Shown: positions 19,388 through 28,823, numbered from the stretch's first letter. The stretch: DNA of 64,000 nucleotides from Oleisolibacter albus (GCF_003336875.1 NZ_QGNJ01000021.1:1-64000); one strand, 5' to 3'. Numbers and translations are program-made. The notes: a model not told the origin generated them from the letters alone.

Positions 19388-19401
19388 TGGCACCGGTGTT
19401 C
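19388..19401 (+). promoter_or_regulatory. Weak operator-like site upstream of uxaC
   Basis: TGGCACCGGTGTTC agrees at 11 of 14 positions with the perfect palindrome TGACACCGGTGTCA. Its centre is 31 bp from the centre of the better site at 19419-19432, similar to the 34-bp spacing of the two sites before the TonB receptor. Confidence 0.4.
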
Positions 19402-19405
19402 CCTG

Positions 19406-19434
19406 TTGAATTCGTCAATGACACCGGTTACCTA
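19406..19434 (+). promoter_or_regulatory. Possible sigma-70-type promoter of uxaC overlapped by operator
   Basis: TTGAAT (19406-19411), a 17-bp spacer and TACCTA (19429-19434) give a weak -35/-10 pair. The operator at 19419-19432 covers the spacer and part of the -10, where a repressor would block RNA polymerase. The -10 match is poor. Confidence 0.3.
19419..19432 (+). promoter_or_regulatory. Hexuronate/pectin regulon operator upstream of uxaC
   Basis: TGACACCGGTTACC is identical to the site at 55615-55628. On the minus strand it reads GGTAACCGGTGTCA and contains the shared 10-mer ACCGGTGTCA. It lies 117 bp before the uxaC start. Assignment to the LacI-family protein at 18246 is inference. 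Confidence 0.75.
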
Positions 19435-19548
19435 TTGGGGGCTCCCGTCGCCCTGGCGGCATCCATCCGGCCGTCAGAGCCGGGACCGCCCGCTGACCCG
19501 CAGGGGGAAGGCGGCAGGGACGCATATGCAGGGAGAGGCCGCACGCCC

Positions 19549-20961
19549 ATGGCGAAGCAACTGGTATTGCATGAGGACCGCCTGTTCCCGGCGGAGCCGA
19601 CGCTCCGCGGCATTGCTCGCCGGCTGTACGCGGAGGTGCGGGAGCTGCCGATCATCAGCCCGCACGGGCACACCGATCCGCTCTGGTTCGCGGCCAACGC
19701 GCCGTTCCCCAATGCCACCGACCTGTTCCTGGTGCCGGATCATTATCTGTATCGCATGCTGTACAGCCAGGGCGTGCCGATGGAGGCGCTGGGGGTGCCC
19801 TCCCGTCAGGGGCGTCCGGCGACGGACCCGCGGGAGGCTTGGCGGCTGTTTGCCCGGCACATGCATCTGTTCCATGCCACGCCGTCGGCCCTGTGGCTGA
19901 ACCATGTCTTCTCTACCGTCTTCGGCCTTACGGTCCGGCTGGAGGAGGAGACGGCCGATCTCTATTTCGACACCATCACCGACAGTCTGCAACGACCGGA
20001 GTTCCGGCCGCGCGCCCTGTTCGAGCGCTTCAACATCGAGGTGCTGGCCACCACCGAATCCCCGGTGGACACGCTGGCGCACCACGCCACCATCCGGGCC
20101 AGCGGTCTGCGTGGGCGGGTCATCACCGCCTATCGCCCCGACGCGGTGGTGGACCCGGAGCATGAGCAGTTTCCTGGCGCGCTGGAGGCCTTCGCGGCCT
20201 TGACCGGTGAGGATGTGTATCGCTGGTCGGGCTATCTGGCCGCCCACCGCAAGCGCCGCGCCGACTTTGCTGCCGCCGGGGCCACCTCCACCGACCATGG
20301 CCATCCCACGGCCGCCACGGCCGACCTGCCGGCCGCCGAGGCCGAGCGGCTGTTCGCCACCGTGGTGGCCGGCCGGGCCACACCGGCCGAGGCCGAGCTG
20401 TTCCGGGCCCAGATGCTGACCGAGATGGCGCGGATGAGCCTGGAGGACGGGCTGGTCATGCAGATCCACCCCGGGGCCGTACGCAACCACAATCAGCAGA
20501 TCTTCGAGCGTTTCGGCCGCGACAAGGGGGCCGACATTCCCCAGGCCACCAATTATGTCCAGGCCTTGAAGCCGCTGCTGGACCGGTTCGGCAATGACCC
20601 GCGCCTGTCGCTGATCCTGTTCACGCTGGACGAGACCAGCTATTCGCGCGAACTGGCCCCGCTGGCCGGCCACTATCCCTGTCTGAAGCTGGGGCCGGCC
20701 TGGTGGTTCTTCGACAGCCCGGACGGCATGCTGCGCTTCCGGGAGGCGACGACGGAAACCGCCGGCTTCTACAACACGGTCGGATTCAACGACGACACCC
20801 GCGCCTTCCTGTCGATCCCGGCCCGGCATGACGTGGCCCGGCGGGTGGATTGCGCCTTTCTGGCACGGCTGGTTGCCGAGCACAGGCTGGACGAGGACGC
20901 CGCCGCCGGCATCGCCGTGGATCTGGCCTACGGGCTGCCCAAGCGGGCCTACAAGCTCTAG
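19549..20961 (+). CDS. uxaC: Uronate isomerase (glucuronate/galacturonate isomerase)
   Basis: It isomerises D-galacturonate to tagaturonate and D-glucuronate to fructuronate in the cytoplasm. The 470-residue amidohydrolase-fold enzyme carries the metal-site segment [11 protein letters not shown] near residues 35-45, [13 protein letters not shown], and the late [19 protein letters not shown] segment typical of UxaC. ATG 19549 has GGGAGAGG at 19531-19538; the longer open frame from 19381 would include the operator. It is the first of uxaC-kduI-kduD, all close together on the plus strand. Confidence 0.95.
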   Translation: MAKQLVLHEDRLFPAEPTLRGIARRLYAEVRELPIISPHGHTDPLWFAANAPFPNATDLFLVPDHYLYRMLYSQGVPMEALGVPSRQGRPATDPREAWRLFARHMHLFHATPSALWLNHVFSTVFGLTVRLEEETADLYFDTITDSLQRPEFRPRALFERFNIEVLATTESPVDTLAHHATIRASGLRGRVITAYRPDAVVDPEHEQFPGALEAFAALTGEDVYRWSGYLAAHRKRRADFAAAGATSTDHGHPTAATADLPAAEAERLFATVVAGRATPAEAELFRAQMLTEMARMSLEDGLVMQIHPGAVRNHNQQIFERFGRDKGADIPQATNYVQALKPLLDRFGNDPRLSLILFTLDETSYSRELAPLAGHYPCLKLGPAWWFFDSPDGMLRFREATTETAGFYNTVGFNDDTRAFLSIPARHDVARRVDCAFLARLVAEHRLDEDAAAGIAVDLAYGLPKRAYKL

Positions 20962-21005
20962 ACCGGCCGTCATGGCCGGTCGGACATTCTGACTGGGGAG
21001 GAAGC

Positions 21006-21851
21006 ATGTTCAAGAAAACCTATCAGGCCACGCACCCCGTGATGATGACGGGGGCCAGCAACGACGATCTGCGCGACCGCTACCTTGTTTCCGGCCTGTT
21101 CGTGCCGGGCACGGTGAGCCTGACCTATTCCCACAATGAGCGCATGGTGATCGGTGGTGCCGCGCCGGTCGCCGGCACCCCCGTGGCCCTGCCGCAGCAG
21201 GCCGAGCCGGCCTCGGCCGCCGGCAAGCCGTTCCTGGAGCGGCGTGAACTGGGCATCGTCAATGTGGGCGGGCCCGGCCGGGTGACGGTGGACGGCACTG
21301 TCCACGATCTGGCGCCCCGCGATGGCCTGTATGTTCCCATGGGCACGGAAACGGTCCTGTTCGAAAGCACGGGCGCGGAGCCGGCCCGCTTCTATCTGGT
21401 CAGCACGCCGGCCCATGCCCGTTTCGAGACGGTGAAGATCTCCATCGACCAGGCGGTGCCGCTGGAGCGCGGATCGCTGGAGACCTCCAACGCGCGCACC
21501 ATCTACCAGTACATCATTCCCGGTGTCTGCAAATCGGCCCAGTTGCTGCTGGGTCTGACCATTCTGAAGCCGGGCAGCGTCTGGAACACCATGCCGCCGC
21601 ATCTGCATGACCGGCGCTCGGAGGTCTATCTCTATTTCGGCCTCAAGCCGGATCAGCGGGTGTTCCACTTCATGGGCGAGCCCGAAGCCGCGCGCCATAT
21701 CGTCGTCGCCAACGAGGAAGCCGTGATCTCCCCGCCCTGGTCGATCCATATGGGCTCGGGCACCAGCAACTATGCCTTCATCTGGGCCATGGGCGGCGAG
21801 AACCAGGACTATACCGACATGACGATCCTGGACATCTGCCAGTTGCGCTGA
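21006..21851 (+). CDS. kduI: 5-dehydro-4-deoxy-D-glucuronate isomerase
   Basis: It isomerises 5-keto-4-deoxyuronate, the product of unsaturated uronates released from pectin, to 2,5-diketo-3-deoxygluconate. The 281-residue bicupin has the metal-ligand segment [17 protein letters not shown] and the late [25 protein letters not shown]. Length equals the family norm. ATG 21006 is preceded by GGGGAGGAAGC. It lies 44 bases after uxaC and 12 before kduD. Confidence 0.96.
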   Translation: MFKKTYQATHPVMMTGASNDDLRDRYLVSGLFVPGTVSLTYSHNERMVIGGAAPVAGTPVALPQQAEPASAAGKPFLERRELGIVNVGGPGRVTVDGTVHDLAPRDGLYVPMGTETVLFESTGAEPARFYLVSTPAHARFETVKISIDQAVPLERGSLETSNARTIYQYIIPGVCKSAQLLLGLTILKPGSVWNTMPPHLHDRRSEVYLYFGLKPDQRVFHFMGEPEAARHIVVANEEAVISPPWSIHMGSGTSNYAFIWAMGGENQDYTDMTILDICQLR

Positions 21852-21863
21852 GGGGGAACGGAT

Positions 21864-22622
21864 ATGGGCAATCCATTCAGCCTGGAGGGCAAGGTCGCCG
21901 TTGTCACCGGTGCCAACACGGGGTTGGGGCAGGGCTTGGCATTGGCGTTGGCGGAGGCGGGCGCGGTCATCGTTGCCGTGGGGCGCAGCGATCCGGCTGC
22001 GACCGGTGATCTGGTCCGCCGCGCAGGGGCGGCCTTTCATGTGGTCCGTGCTGATCTCGGTCCTGGCGCACCCGTCCGGCAGGTGGTGGCCGACGTGGTC
22101 GCGGCGGCCGGCCGCCTGGACATCCTGGTCAACAATGCCGGTACCATCCGCCGGGCCGAAGCGCTGGATTTCTCGGAAGCGGATTGGGATCTGGTGATGG
22201 ACGTCAATCTGAAGACGCCCTTCTTCCTGGCCCAGGCCGCCGCCGCCCGGATGCTGGCCCAGGGGCAGGGGGGCAAGATCATCAACATCGCTTCCATGTT
22301 GTCCTTCCAGGGAGGCATCCGCGTGGCCTCCTACACGGCCAGCAAAAGCGGCATCGCCGGACTGACCAAGCTGCTGGCCAATGAGTGGGCAGCCAAGGGC
22401 ATCAATGTGAACGCCATTGCCCCCGGCTATTTCGAGACCAACAACACCGAGGCGCTGCGCCGCGACGAGCAGCGCAACCGGGACATCCTGGCCCGGATTC
22501 CGGCCGGGCGCTGGGGGCAGCCGTCCGACCTCGGCGGGGCGGCTGTGTTCCTGGCCTCACCCGCCGCGGATTATGTGCATGGCGCCGTGATTCCGGTCGA
22601 TGGCGGCTGGCTGGCGCGCTGA
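21864..22622 (+). CDS. kduD: 2-dehydro-3-deoxy-D-gluconate 5-dehydrogenase
   Basis: This 252-residue classical SDR reduces 2,5-diketo-3-deoxygluconate to 2-keto-3-deoxygluconate. It shows the cofactor motif TGANTGLGQGLA (about 15-26), LVNNAGTIRR, and the catalytic Tyr/Lys in SYTASKSGIAGL, with the KduD-like C-terminal region APGYFETNNTEALR. Start ATG 21864 has GAGGGGGAACGG upstream. It forms one transcript with uxaC and kduI. Confidence 0.93.
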   Translation: MGNPFSLEGKVAVVTGANTGLGQGLALALAEAGAVIVAVGRSDPAATGDLVRRAGAAFHVVRADLGPGAPVRQVVADVVAAAGRLDILVNNAGTIRRAEALDFSEADWDLVMDVNLKTPFFLAQAAAARMLAQGQGGKIINIASMLSFQGGIRVASYTASKSGIAGLTKLLANEWAAKGINVNAIAPGYFETNNTEALRRDEQRNRDILARIPAGRWGQPSDLGGAAVFLASPAADYVHGAVIPVDGGWLAR

Positions 22623-22690
22623 CGGCCACCAGTCCCGTTGCGCGTCTCCTGAGGGGGGACCCTGCCCGTTCCACCGGCGAAAAAGCCTAT

Positions 22691-22704
22691 TGTCACCGGT
22701 GTCA
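22691..22704 (+). promoter_or_regulatory. Hexuronate/pectin regulon operator 1 before TonB receptor
   Basis: TGTCACCGGTGTCA differs from the perfect palindrome at one base. With the second copy at 22725-22738 it forms a pair with centres 34 bp apart, about three helical turns, suited to cooperative binding or looping. It is 145 bp before the receptor start. Confidence 0.75.
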
Positions 22705-22724
22705 TTATAAGGTCTAACTTGTGC

Positions 22725-22738
22725 TGCTACCGGTGTCA
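22725..22738 (+). promoter_or_regulatory. Hexuronate/pectin regulon operator 2 before TonB receptor
   Basis: TGCTACCGGTGTCA is identical to the site at 61468-61481 in front of kdgK. It contains the shared 10-mer ACCGGTGTCA and lies 110 bp before the receptor start. Confidence 0.75.
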
Positions 22739-22848
22739 AAAATCCGGCGGCAGCCCGGTGCGAATAATCCTCTGCGCCCCCGGCCCTGTGCAAACGGGCT
22801 GGCGTGATGGTGGAGCGCAGAGGGACAGATAAGAGAGTGGGGAGGAAC

Positions 22849-25626
22849 ATGCTGTTCAAGAAGGGAGCGCTCCGCGTGCCGGAGCTGATGGCGGGTGTGT
22901 CCGTGGCGGCCCTGGCGGTTGTGGCTCTGGGACCCGCGGCACAGGCACAGGTTGCCGACGCCAGTGGCAGCCTGGAAGAGGTGGTTGTCACCGGTTTCCG
23001 TGGCAGCCTCAACGCCGCGATCGATGCCAAGCGCAATTCCGCCGATGTGGTCGATGTCATCAAGGCCGAGGATATCGCTGATTTCCCCGACAACAATCTG
23101 GCGGAGTCCATCCAGCGCGTGCCGGGCGTCACCATTGCCCGCGATGCCGGTGAGGGCCGCCAGATCTCGGTGCGCGGTCTCAGCTCCGATTTCACCCGCG
23201 TCCGCATCAACGGCATGGAGGCATTGACCACCACCGGCGGCACCGACTCCTCGGGCGGCACCAACCGGGGCCGCGGTTTCGACTTCAATGTCTTCGCGTC
23301 CGAGCTGTTCAACAGCATCACCGTGCGCAAGACAGCATCGGCCGAGGTCGAGGAAGGCTCGCTGGGGGCCACGGTGGACCTGCAGGCGGCGCGGCCGTTC
23401 GACTATGACGACATGACCTTCGTGGTCTCCGGCCAGGGGGGCTACAATGATCTGTCGGAGAAGGTTGATCCGCGCGGAGCCGTGCTGGTCAGCAACACCT
23501 GGGCCGATGGGACCTTCGGTGCCCTGTTCTCCGCCGCCTATACCAAGCGTCGTATCCTGGAGGAGGGCCACAGCACGGGCCGCTGGGACAACGGGACCAG
23601 CAATGGTGGTTTCAATGCCGCCTCCAGCCCGACCGGTATCAGCACGACGGACCTGCGCTCCGCCTTCCATCCGCGCCTGCCGCGTTATGGCCGGCTGACC
23701 CATGAACAGGAACGTCTGGGGCTGACCGGGGCGCTGCAATGGCAGCCGGCGGAACGCACGCTGTTCAATCTCGATGTCATGTACGCGAAGATGGACTCCA
23801 CCCGTCAGGAGGACTTCCTGGAGGCCATCTCCTTCAGCCGGCCCGCCTCCCAGGGCGGCAAGCCGCAGACCATCGTCAAGGCGGGCGAGCGGGACAGCCG
23901 CAACAATCTGGTCTATGGCGTCTTTGACGACGTCGATATCCGCTCGGAGTCCCGCTATGACGAGATGACGACCGAGTACACGCAATATGTGCTCAGCGGC
24001 GAGCACGAATTCTCCGACAGCTTCAAGGTCCGCGCCCTGGCCGGTTATGCCAAGTCGGACTATTCCAACCCGATCCAGACCACCGTCACCATCGACCGGC
24101 TGAATTCCGACAATTACAGCTGGGACTATCGCGGTGACGACCGGCTGCCACAGCTGTCCTACGGCTACGATGTCACGAATCCGGCCAATTATACCTTCGG
24201 TTCGGGCTCGGAGATCCGTCTGCGTCCGCAATGGGTGGAGAACACGGTCAAGACGGGGACCCTGGACGCCGATTATGAGGTGAACGAGATGTTCACCCTG
24301 TCGTCCGGTCTCAGTTGGAAGACGTACAAATTCGACAGCCGCGCCCTGCGCCGCCAGTCGGAAACCACGGTGCCCGGACTGCCGGCCGGAACCACTCTGG
24401 CCGACCTGACCACGCTGGTGGATGGTTTCGGCAAGAACCTGGATGTGCCTGGCGGCACGCCGACCCGGTGGGTCATCCCGGACATCGACGCCTTCAACCG
24501 CCTCCTTGGGATCTACAGCAACACCGGCACCTTCGCGCTGGTGCAGAACTCCTCGGCCCTGGGCGATACCCGCAGTGTCGAGGAGGAGGACCAGGGAGCC
24601 TATGTCCAGGGCAATTTCGAACTGGAGCTGTTCGGCCGCCCGTTCCATGGCAATGCCGGTGTCCGCTACGTCAAGACCAAGCAGACGTCGACCGGCTATC
24701 AGTTCGTCGGCAGCACGCCCGTCCAGGTGACGGCGGACCGCAGCTACGATGACTGGCTGCCGTCGGTCAATCTGGTGCTGGACGTGACCGACGATATCCT
24801 GGTCCGTGCCGGCTGGGCCAAGGTCATGGCCCGCCCCGGCCTTGGCAGCGTCACGCCCGGCGGCAGTGTCAACATCAGCGGGGCGCAGCGCTCCGTCACC
24901 TCCGGCAATCCCGAGATCGAGCCGTTCCGGGCAACCACCTACGATCTGGGCTTCGAATGGTATTTCGCCAAGGAATCGCTGCTGTCCATCGGCCTGTTCT
25001 ACAAGGATATCGATACCTTCGTGCAGAGCCTGTCGGAATCCCGTCCCTTCACCACATCGGGCCTGCCGCTCAGCCTGCTGGACGGGACCGGTCTGACCGG
25101 CAGTGAGGATTTCGTCTTCACCCGCCCCGTGAACACCGAAGGTGGTCCGCTGAAAGGCGTGGAGATCAGTTTCCAGACACCCTTCTCTTTCCTGCCCGAG
25201 CCCTTCTCCAACTTCGGCACGATTCTGAACTACACCTATGTGGATTCTGAGATCGATTATCTGCGCGGCAGCAGCAGCACGGCCACGGTGACCCAGACCC
25301 TGACCGGCCTGTCCAAGCATGCCTACAACGCCACCCTTTATTACGAGGATGATGCCTTCAGTGCCCGTGTCTCCGCCGCCTACCGCGACGATTATCTGAC
25401 CCGCGTGCCCGGCCAGAATAATAATGATGTGGAGGGAACCAAGGGCACGTTGAGCATCGACATGTCCACCTCCTACAGGATCACCGAACAGCTGAAGGTG
25501 ACGCTGGAAGCCCTGAATCTGACCGACGAGTTCAACGATCAGTATGTGGATACGGCCGGTGACCGTGTCTATGTCTATCACCATACAGGTCGGCAATTCT
25601 ATTTGGGCTTCCAGTACACATACTGA
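22849..25626 (+). CDS. TonB-dependent outer-membrane receptor, probably for pectin oligomers
   Basis: The 925-residue receptor has a signal peptide ending about residue 34 (PAAQAQ), a TonB-box-like segment EEVVVTGFRG, and a plug domain (DVVDVIKAEDIADFPDNNLA, then VPGVTIARDAGEGRQISVRG). A long beta-barrel ends in an aromatic residue (LGFQYTY), as outer-membrane porins do. It is of the large oligosaccharide-type group common in Caulobacter and sphingomonads. ATG 22849 has GGGGAGGA upstream. Two operators and neighbouring kduID/eda point to uptake of oligogalacturonides; this is inferred from context. Confidence 0.9.
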   Translation: MLFKKGALRVPELMAGVSVAALAVVALGPAAQAQVADASGSLEEVVVTGFRGSLNAAIDAKRNSADVVDVIKAEDIADFPDNNLAESIQRVPGVTIARDAGEGRQISVRGLSSDFTRVRINGMEALTTTGGTDSSGGTNRGRGFDFNVFASELFNSITVRKTASAEVEEGSLGATVDLQAARPFDYDDMTFVVSGQGGYNDLSEKVDPRGAVLVSNTWADGTFGALFSAAYTKRRILEEGHSTGRWDNGTSNGGFNAASSPTGISTTDLRSAFHPRLPRYGRLTHEQERLGLTGALQWQPAERTLFNLDVMYAKMDSTRQEDFLEAISFSRPASQGGKPQTIVKAGERDSRNNLVYGVFDDVDIRSESRYDEMTTEYTQYVLSGEHEFSDSFKVRALAGYAKSDYSNPIQTTVTIDRLNSDNYSWDYRGDDRLPQLSYGYDVTNPANYTFGSGSEIRLRPQWVENTVKTGTLDADYEVNEMFTLSSGLSWKTYKFDSRALRRQSETTVPGLPAGTTLADLTTLVDGFGKNLDVPGGTPTRWVIPDIDAFNRLLGIYSNTGTFALVQNSSALGDTRSVEEEDQGAYVQGNFELELFGRPFHGNAGVRYVKTKQTSTGYQFVGSTPVQVTADRSYDDWLPSVNLVLDVTDDILVRAGWAKVMARPGLGSVTPGGSVNISGAQRSVTSGNPEIEPFRATTYDLGFEWYFAKESLLSIGLFYKDIDTFVQSLSESRPFTTSGLPLSLLDGTGLTGSEDFVFTRPVNTEGGPLKGVEISFQTPFSFLPEPFSNFGTILNYTYVDSEIDYLRGSSSTATVTQTLTGLSKHAYNATLYYEDDAFSARVSAAYRDDYLTRVPGQNNNDVEGTKGTLSIDMSTSYRITEQLKVTLEALNLTDEFNDQYVDTAGDRVYVYHHTGRQFYLGFQYTY

Positions 25627-25665
25627 CCATCCCAGGGGTATTTCCCTGTCTTCCGATCCACTTTG

Positions 25666-25708
25666 CCGGACAAGGCCCCGCTGTCCCGGTGGGCAGCCCC
25701 TTGTCCGG
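25666..25708 (+). repeat. Inverted repeat (hairpin) between TonB receptor and eda
   Basis: CCGGACAAGG (25666-25675) and CCTTGTCCGG (25699-25708) are perfect 10-bp complements separated by 23 bp. A strong RNA stem would form between the two genes. No T run follows, so it looks more like an mRNA processing or stability element, or a leaky terminator, than a full stop. Confidence 0.6.
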
Positions 25709-25744
25709 TTCTTCCGCCCATGTCCTGGCGAAGGATGTCCATCC

Positions 25745-26380
25745 ATGACCTGCTTTTCCGATCACCTGCGCCGCTCACCCGTCATCCCGGTCCTGGTCGT
25801 CGACCGGGTCGAGCATGCCGAACCGCTGGCCACGGCTTTGGCGGAAGGTGGGCTGACGGTGGTGGAAGTCACCTTGCGCACGCCGGCGGCGCTGGAGGTG
25901 ATTCGACGTATGAAGCGGGTCCCTGCGCTGACGGTTGGCGCCGGTACCGTGCTGACCCCCGGGGATGTCGACAGCGCGGTCACCGCCGGCGCCGATTTCA
26001 TCGTCACGCCGGGGACGCCGGTCTCCCTGGTTCCGGCATTGCGTGGTGCCGGTGTCCCGGTCATTCCGGGGGTGCAGACCGTCAGTGAGATCCTCGCGCG
26101 CATCGAGGATGGGTTCCAGATCCTCAAGCTGTTCCCTGCCGAGCAGTGTGGCGGCGTCGGGTTGCTGAAAGCGATCGCCGGACCGCTGCCATCGGTACAG
26201 TTCTGTCCGACCGGCGGGATAGACCAGAGCAAGGCGTCCGCCTACCTTGCCTTGAAGAGTGTGGCCGCCGTGGGCGGGTCCTGGATCGCACCGGCCAGTG
26301 CTCTCGCCGCGGAGAACTGGGATCTTATCACCGTCAACGCACGCAACGCGGCGCTTCTGGGGGCGGCCAAGGAATCCTGA
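25745..26380 (+). CDS. eda: 2-keto-3-deoxy-6-phosphogluconate aldolase
   Basis: It cleaves KDPG to pyruvate and glyceraldehyde-3-phosphate, the last step of the uronate and Entner-Doudoroff routes. The 211-residue class I aldolase has VEVTLRT with the catalytic Glu, GAGTVLT, TPG, and the Schiff-base lysine in ILKLFPAE, followed by CPTGGI. ATG 25745 was chosen at the family start. It lies 118 bp after the TonB receptor, separated by a hairpin, and may be co-transcribed with it. Confidence 0.94.
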   Translation: MTCFSDHLRRSPVIPVLVVDRVEHAEPLATALAEGGLTVVEVTLRTPAALEVIRRMKRVPALTVGAGTVLTPGDVDSAVTAGADFIVTPGTPVSLVPALRGAGVPVIPGVQTVSEILARIEDGFQILKLFPAEQCGGVGLLKAIAGPLPSVQFCPTGGIDQSKASAYLALKSVAAVGGSWIAPASALAAENWDLITVNARNAALLGAAKES

Positions 26381-26638
26381 GGATATTACAGAAATATTCC
26401 CGTTTTCTGCACGGAGTATTGAATTCCGGCTTCCGTGTAGCGTGTCCCCTGTTTCGGAGATCGCGTCCAGGTTGTTGATCCGATGCCGGCTGTCGCGCCG
26501 CAGCGACATGCGCCTTGATTGATTGACGCAAATGATTTATCTACTTTTGCGTTTATTTCTCCGAGCCCGTTCGGCACCTGATCGGTGAGGGCTGGAAGGA
26601 TGTTCGCCCTCTGGCTGTCTGTACCGGAAGGAAGGATC

Positions 26639-27853
26639 ATGCGGAAGACGCTCGCTGCGGCAATCGCCTTGTTCGTTGGCATCTCCGGGGCCGTGGCACA
26701 GGACATGCGCGGCCAACCGGTCGCGGATCGTCCGCGTAGCGACTACGATCCCGTGGGGCTGCGCGCCGGGGGGTTTCTGGTCCTTCCATCAATCGCCGTG
26801 GAGGCGAGCTATGACGACAATATCTATGCCCAGGAAAGCAGGAAAGACGACGACTATATCTTCATCATCGCGCCGAAGCTGCTGATCCGCTCGGACTGGA
26901 ATGTCCATTATATGGAGTTCCATGCGGCCGCCGAATTGGGCCGCCATCATGACTTCACGGCGGAAGATTACGACGATTATCAAGCCGGTCTGGAGGGACG
27001 CCTCGATATCGCGCAGGGCTGGTCCGCGACAGCAACGAGCGACTATCGCCGTGCGCATGACGAGCGCGGCACGCCGAGCGACGCCGGCGGGCGGGAGCCG
27101 ACCGAATATGACATGGTCTACAGCGCCCTGGGGCTGAACCGTACCGAAACCCGCATCACCTTGCGGGCTCTCGGCACCATGACCTATTACAATTATGACG
27201 ATACGCCCGGCGCAGGTGCCACGATCATCGACCAGGATTTCCGTGACCGCACCGAATATGCCGGATCTGTCCGGCTCGGCTACGAGTTCATGCCGGACGT
27301 CAACACGTTCATCCAGGGCAATCTCAACTGGCGTGACTACGACAGCGGCAATCGCGATTCAGACGGATACCGTCTCGATACAGGTTTTGCTTTTGATTTT
27401 GGCGGCATCACGACGGGTGAGATCTATGCCGGCTACCGGTCGCAGACCTATGACTCTCCCGGCTTTTCCTCGCAATCCGGCTTCAGCTATGGCGGCTCGC
27501 TGTTGTGGAATCCCAGCGGTCTGACCTCGGTCCAGCTCTCTCTCATCAATGATCTCAATGAATCGACCCTTGCTGGTGCATCGGGCTATATTTCCAACGG
27601 AGCCTCTCTTCAGATCGATCATGAATTGCGGCGCAATGTGCTGATCGGGGGGCGCATCGGGTACACGGAAAACGACTATCGTGGCCTCGACCGGCTGGAG
27701 AAAATGTGGACCGCAGGTGCCAAGGCAGATTATCTGCTGAACCGCTCGTTGCGGCTCGGTGTCAGCTACACCCTGACGGACCGCTCGGTGAATGTGACCG
27801 GCCAGGACTATACCCGCAATCAGGTCCTGTTGAGCCTGCGTGGCAGCCTGTGA
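26639..27853 (+). CDS. Outer-membrane beta-barrel protein (BBP2-like)
   Basis: The 404-residue protein has a signal peptide (residues 1-21, ending AVAQ), then alternating polar/aromatic strands through its length (VEASYDDNIYAQ, LRALGTMTYYNYDD, LRLGVSYTLTDR) and ends LLSLRGSL. This fits the outer-membrane beta-barrel group found near EPS loci (VpsM/BBP2-like). ATG 26639 has GAAGGA just upstream. It stands between eda and the FAH-type hydratase rather than in the EPS block, and has its own terminator. A role in polysaccharide or oligomer passage is only a guess. Confidence 0.65.
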   Translation: MRKTLAAAIALFVGISGAVAQDMRGQPVADRPRSDYDPVGLRAGGFLVLPSIAVEASYDDNIYAQESRKDDDYIFIIAPKLLIRSDWNVHYMEFHAAAELGRHHDFTAEDYDDYQAGLEGRLDIAQGWSATATSDYRRAHDERGTPSDAGGREPTEYDMVYSALGLNRTETRITLRALGTMTYYNYDDTPGAGATIIDQDFRDRTEYAGSVRLGYEFMPDVNTFIQGNLNWRDYDSGNRDSDGYRLDTGFAFDFGGITTGEIYAGYRSQTYDSPGFSSQSGFSYGGSLLWNPSGLTSVQLSLINDLNESTLAGASGYISNGASLQIDHELRRNVLIGGRIGYTENDYRGLDRLEKMWTAGAKADYLLNRSLRLGVSYTLTDRSVNVTGQDYTRNQVLLSLRGSL

Positions 27854-27884
27854 CGGCAGGTTGCCCTTCCGGCTGATACGGGAG

Positions 27885-27910
27885 GCCCGGGCGCCTGCGT
27901 CCGGGCTTTT
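27885..27910 (+). terminator. Rho-independent terminator after the beta-barrel gene
   Basis: GCCCGG (27885-27890) and CCGGGC (27901-27906) form a GC-rich stem around a 10-base loop, followed at once by TTTT. It ends transcription of the plus-strand barrel gene 32 bp past its stop and lies just before the convergent hydratase end at 27914. Confidence 0.75.
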
Positions 27911-27913
27911 GCA

Positions 27914-28708
27914 TCAGGCCGCAGCGACCGCCATGGCCCGGATGGGTGTGGCCCCGGCCAGGCAGACCTGCGCCCGGGCGCCGGCGTCCACGCGATGGAT
28001 GCCGGTGGCGGCCCCCGTCGAGACCCAGCTTCCTGCCGACAGGGAGAGGCCCCGGCGTCCCATCAACCCGATGAGGAAGACCAGTGCCGCCAATGGACCT
28101 CCAGGGATGGAGGCCGCGGTTCCCCGGCCGACGACCACATCGTCCACCATGGTTTCGACGTACAGATCGTCCGGCCGCTGTCGATGCCAGTCCGGAATGT
28201 CCGGGCCGATGATCAGCCCGTTGTTGTTGCCGAAATCGCTGACCACGACCGTCGGCCCCAGATCGTTGATGCTGGCCAGCGGGCTGCCTGCCGGCTCGAT
28301 TCCGATATGGAGGGCGGCGACCAGCGATCCGGCCTCCTCCAGCGTCGGCGCCGGTCCCGGTGGAACATCACGGGCCAGTTTGATGACGAATTCCGCCTCG
28401 ACGGCGGCGAAGCCGTCCGGATACACCGGAAATGATACAGGACCATCCGTCGGTGCCATCTGCACGGCCTGTTGGAAGATCGGGCCGGCCAGCCGCTCGG
28501 CCCCCAGCCGGGGGCGCAAGGCCGGAGGCACCAGCCCGACCTTCCATCCGGCGACGTGGTCGGGCCAGAGGGCCAGGGCACGGTCCTGGCAGGCATACCC
28601 CGCATCCAGCGTCTCCGGGACCTGACCGCCGGGATAGGCAGCCAATGCGCGTCCGGCCTGGCGGGCGGCGACGAACGATGAGGCGATATGCTCGATATCC
28701 AGGGGCAT
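27914..28708 (-). CDS. 2-keto-4-pentenoate hydratase / FAH-family protein
   Basis: The 264-residue protein has the fumarylacetoacetate-hydrolase fold. The metal-binding acidic cluster is seen as AVEAEFVIKLARDV and IGIEPAGSPLA, and a late GGPLAALVFLI segment is typical of MhpD-like hydratases. These enzymes hydrate, decarboxylate or cleave 2-keto acids. It is divergent from the pectate lyase gene, with the regulon operator 114 bp ahead of its start. A role on a keto-deoxy-sugar-acid side route is possible but unproven. Confidence 0.8.
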   Translation of the reverse strand: MPLDIEHIASSFVAARQAGRALAAYPGGQVPETLDAGYACQDRALALWPDHVAGWKVGLVPPALRPRLGAERLAGPIFQQAVQMAPTDGPVSFPVYPDGFAAVEAEFVIKLARDVPPGPAPTLEEAGSLVAALHIGIEPAGSPLASINDLGPTVVVSDFGNNNGLIIGPDIPDWHRQRPDDLYVETMVDDVVVGRGTAASIPGGPLAALVFLIGLMGRRGLSLSAGSWVSTGAATGIHRVDAGARAQVCLAGATPIRAMAVAAA

Positions 28709-28793
28709 CTGGTTCTTCTCCCGGAAGCGGTGCTGCGTCCTCCGGATGACCGGCGGAATGCCGAGCAGCCCTGCCGCTCTTGTGAAACGGGTC

Positions 28794-28823
28794 TTGACGC
28801 TTTCTCCTGGCCTCTACTATAGG
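28794..28823 (+). promoter_or_regulatory. Sigma-70-type promoter of the pectate lyase gene
   Basis: TTGACG (28794-28799) and TATAGG (28818-28823) are separated by 18 bp, a good match to the vegetative consensus. The operator at 28822-28835 begins on the last -10 bases and covers the expected start of transcription. Confidence 0.65.

Noticed and set aside
22690-22711. TTGTCA and TATAAG considered as the promoter of the TonB receptor
   Set aside because: The spacer is only 10 bp, too short for a sigma-70 promoter.
22983-22996. GTCACCGGT inside the TonB receptor gene, and similar matches in kduD
   Set aside because: These encode the conserved Val-Thr-Gly of the TonB box or the SDR cofactor motif, so the match follows from the protein sequence.
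22714-25746. A 1010-codon minus-strand open frame opposite the TonB receptor
   Set aside because: It is the complement of a conserved receptor gene, with no recognisable domain and shadow-like composition.
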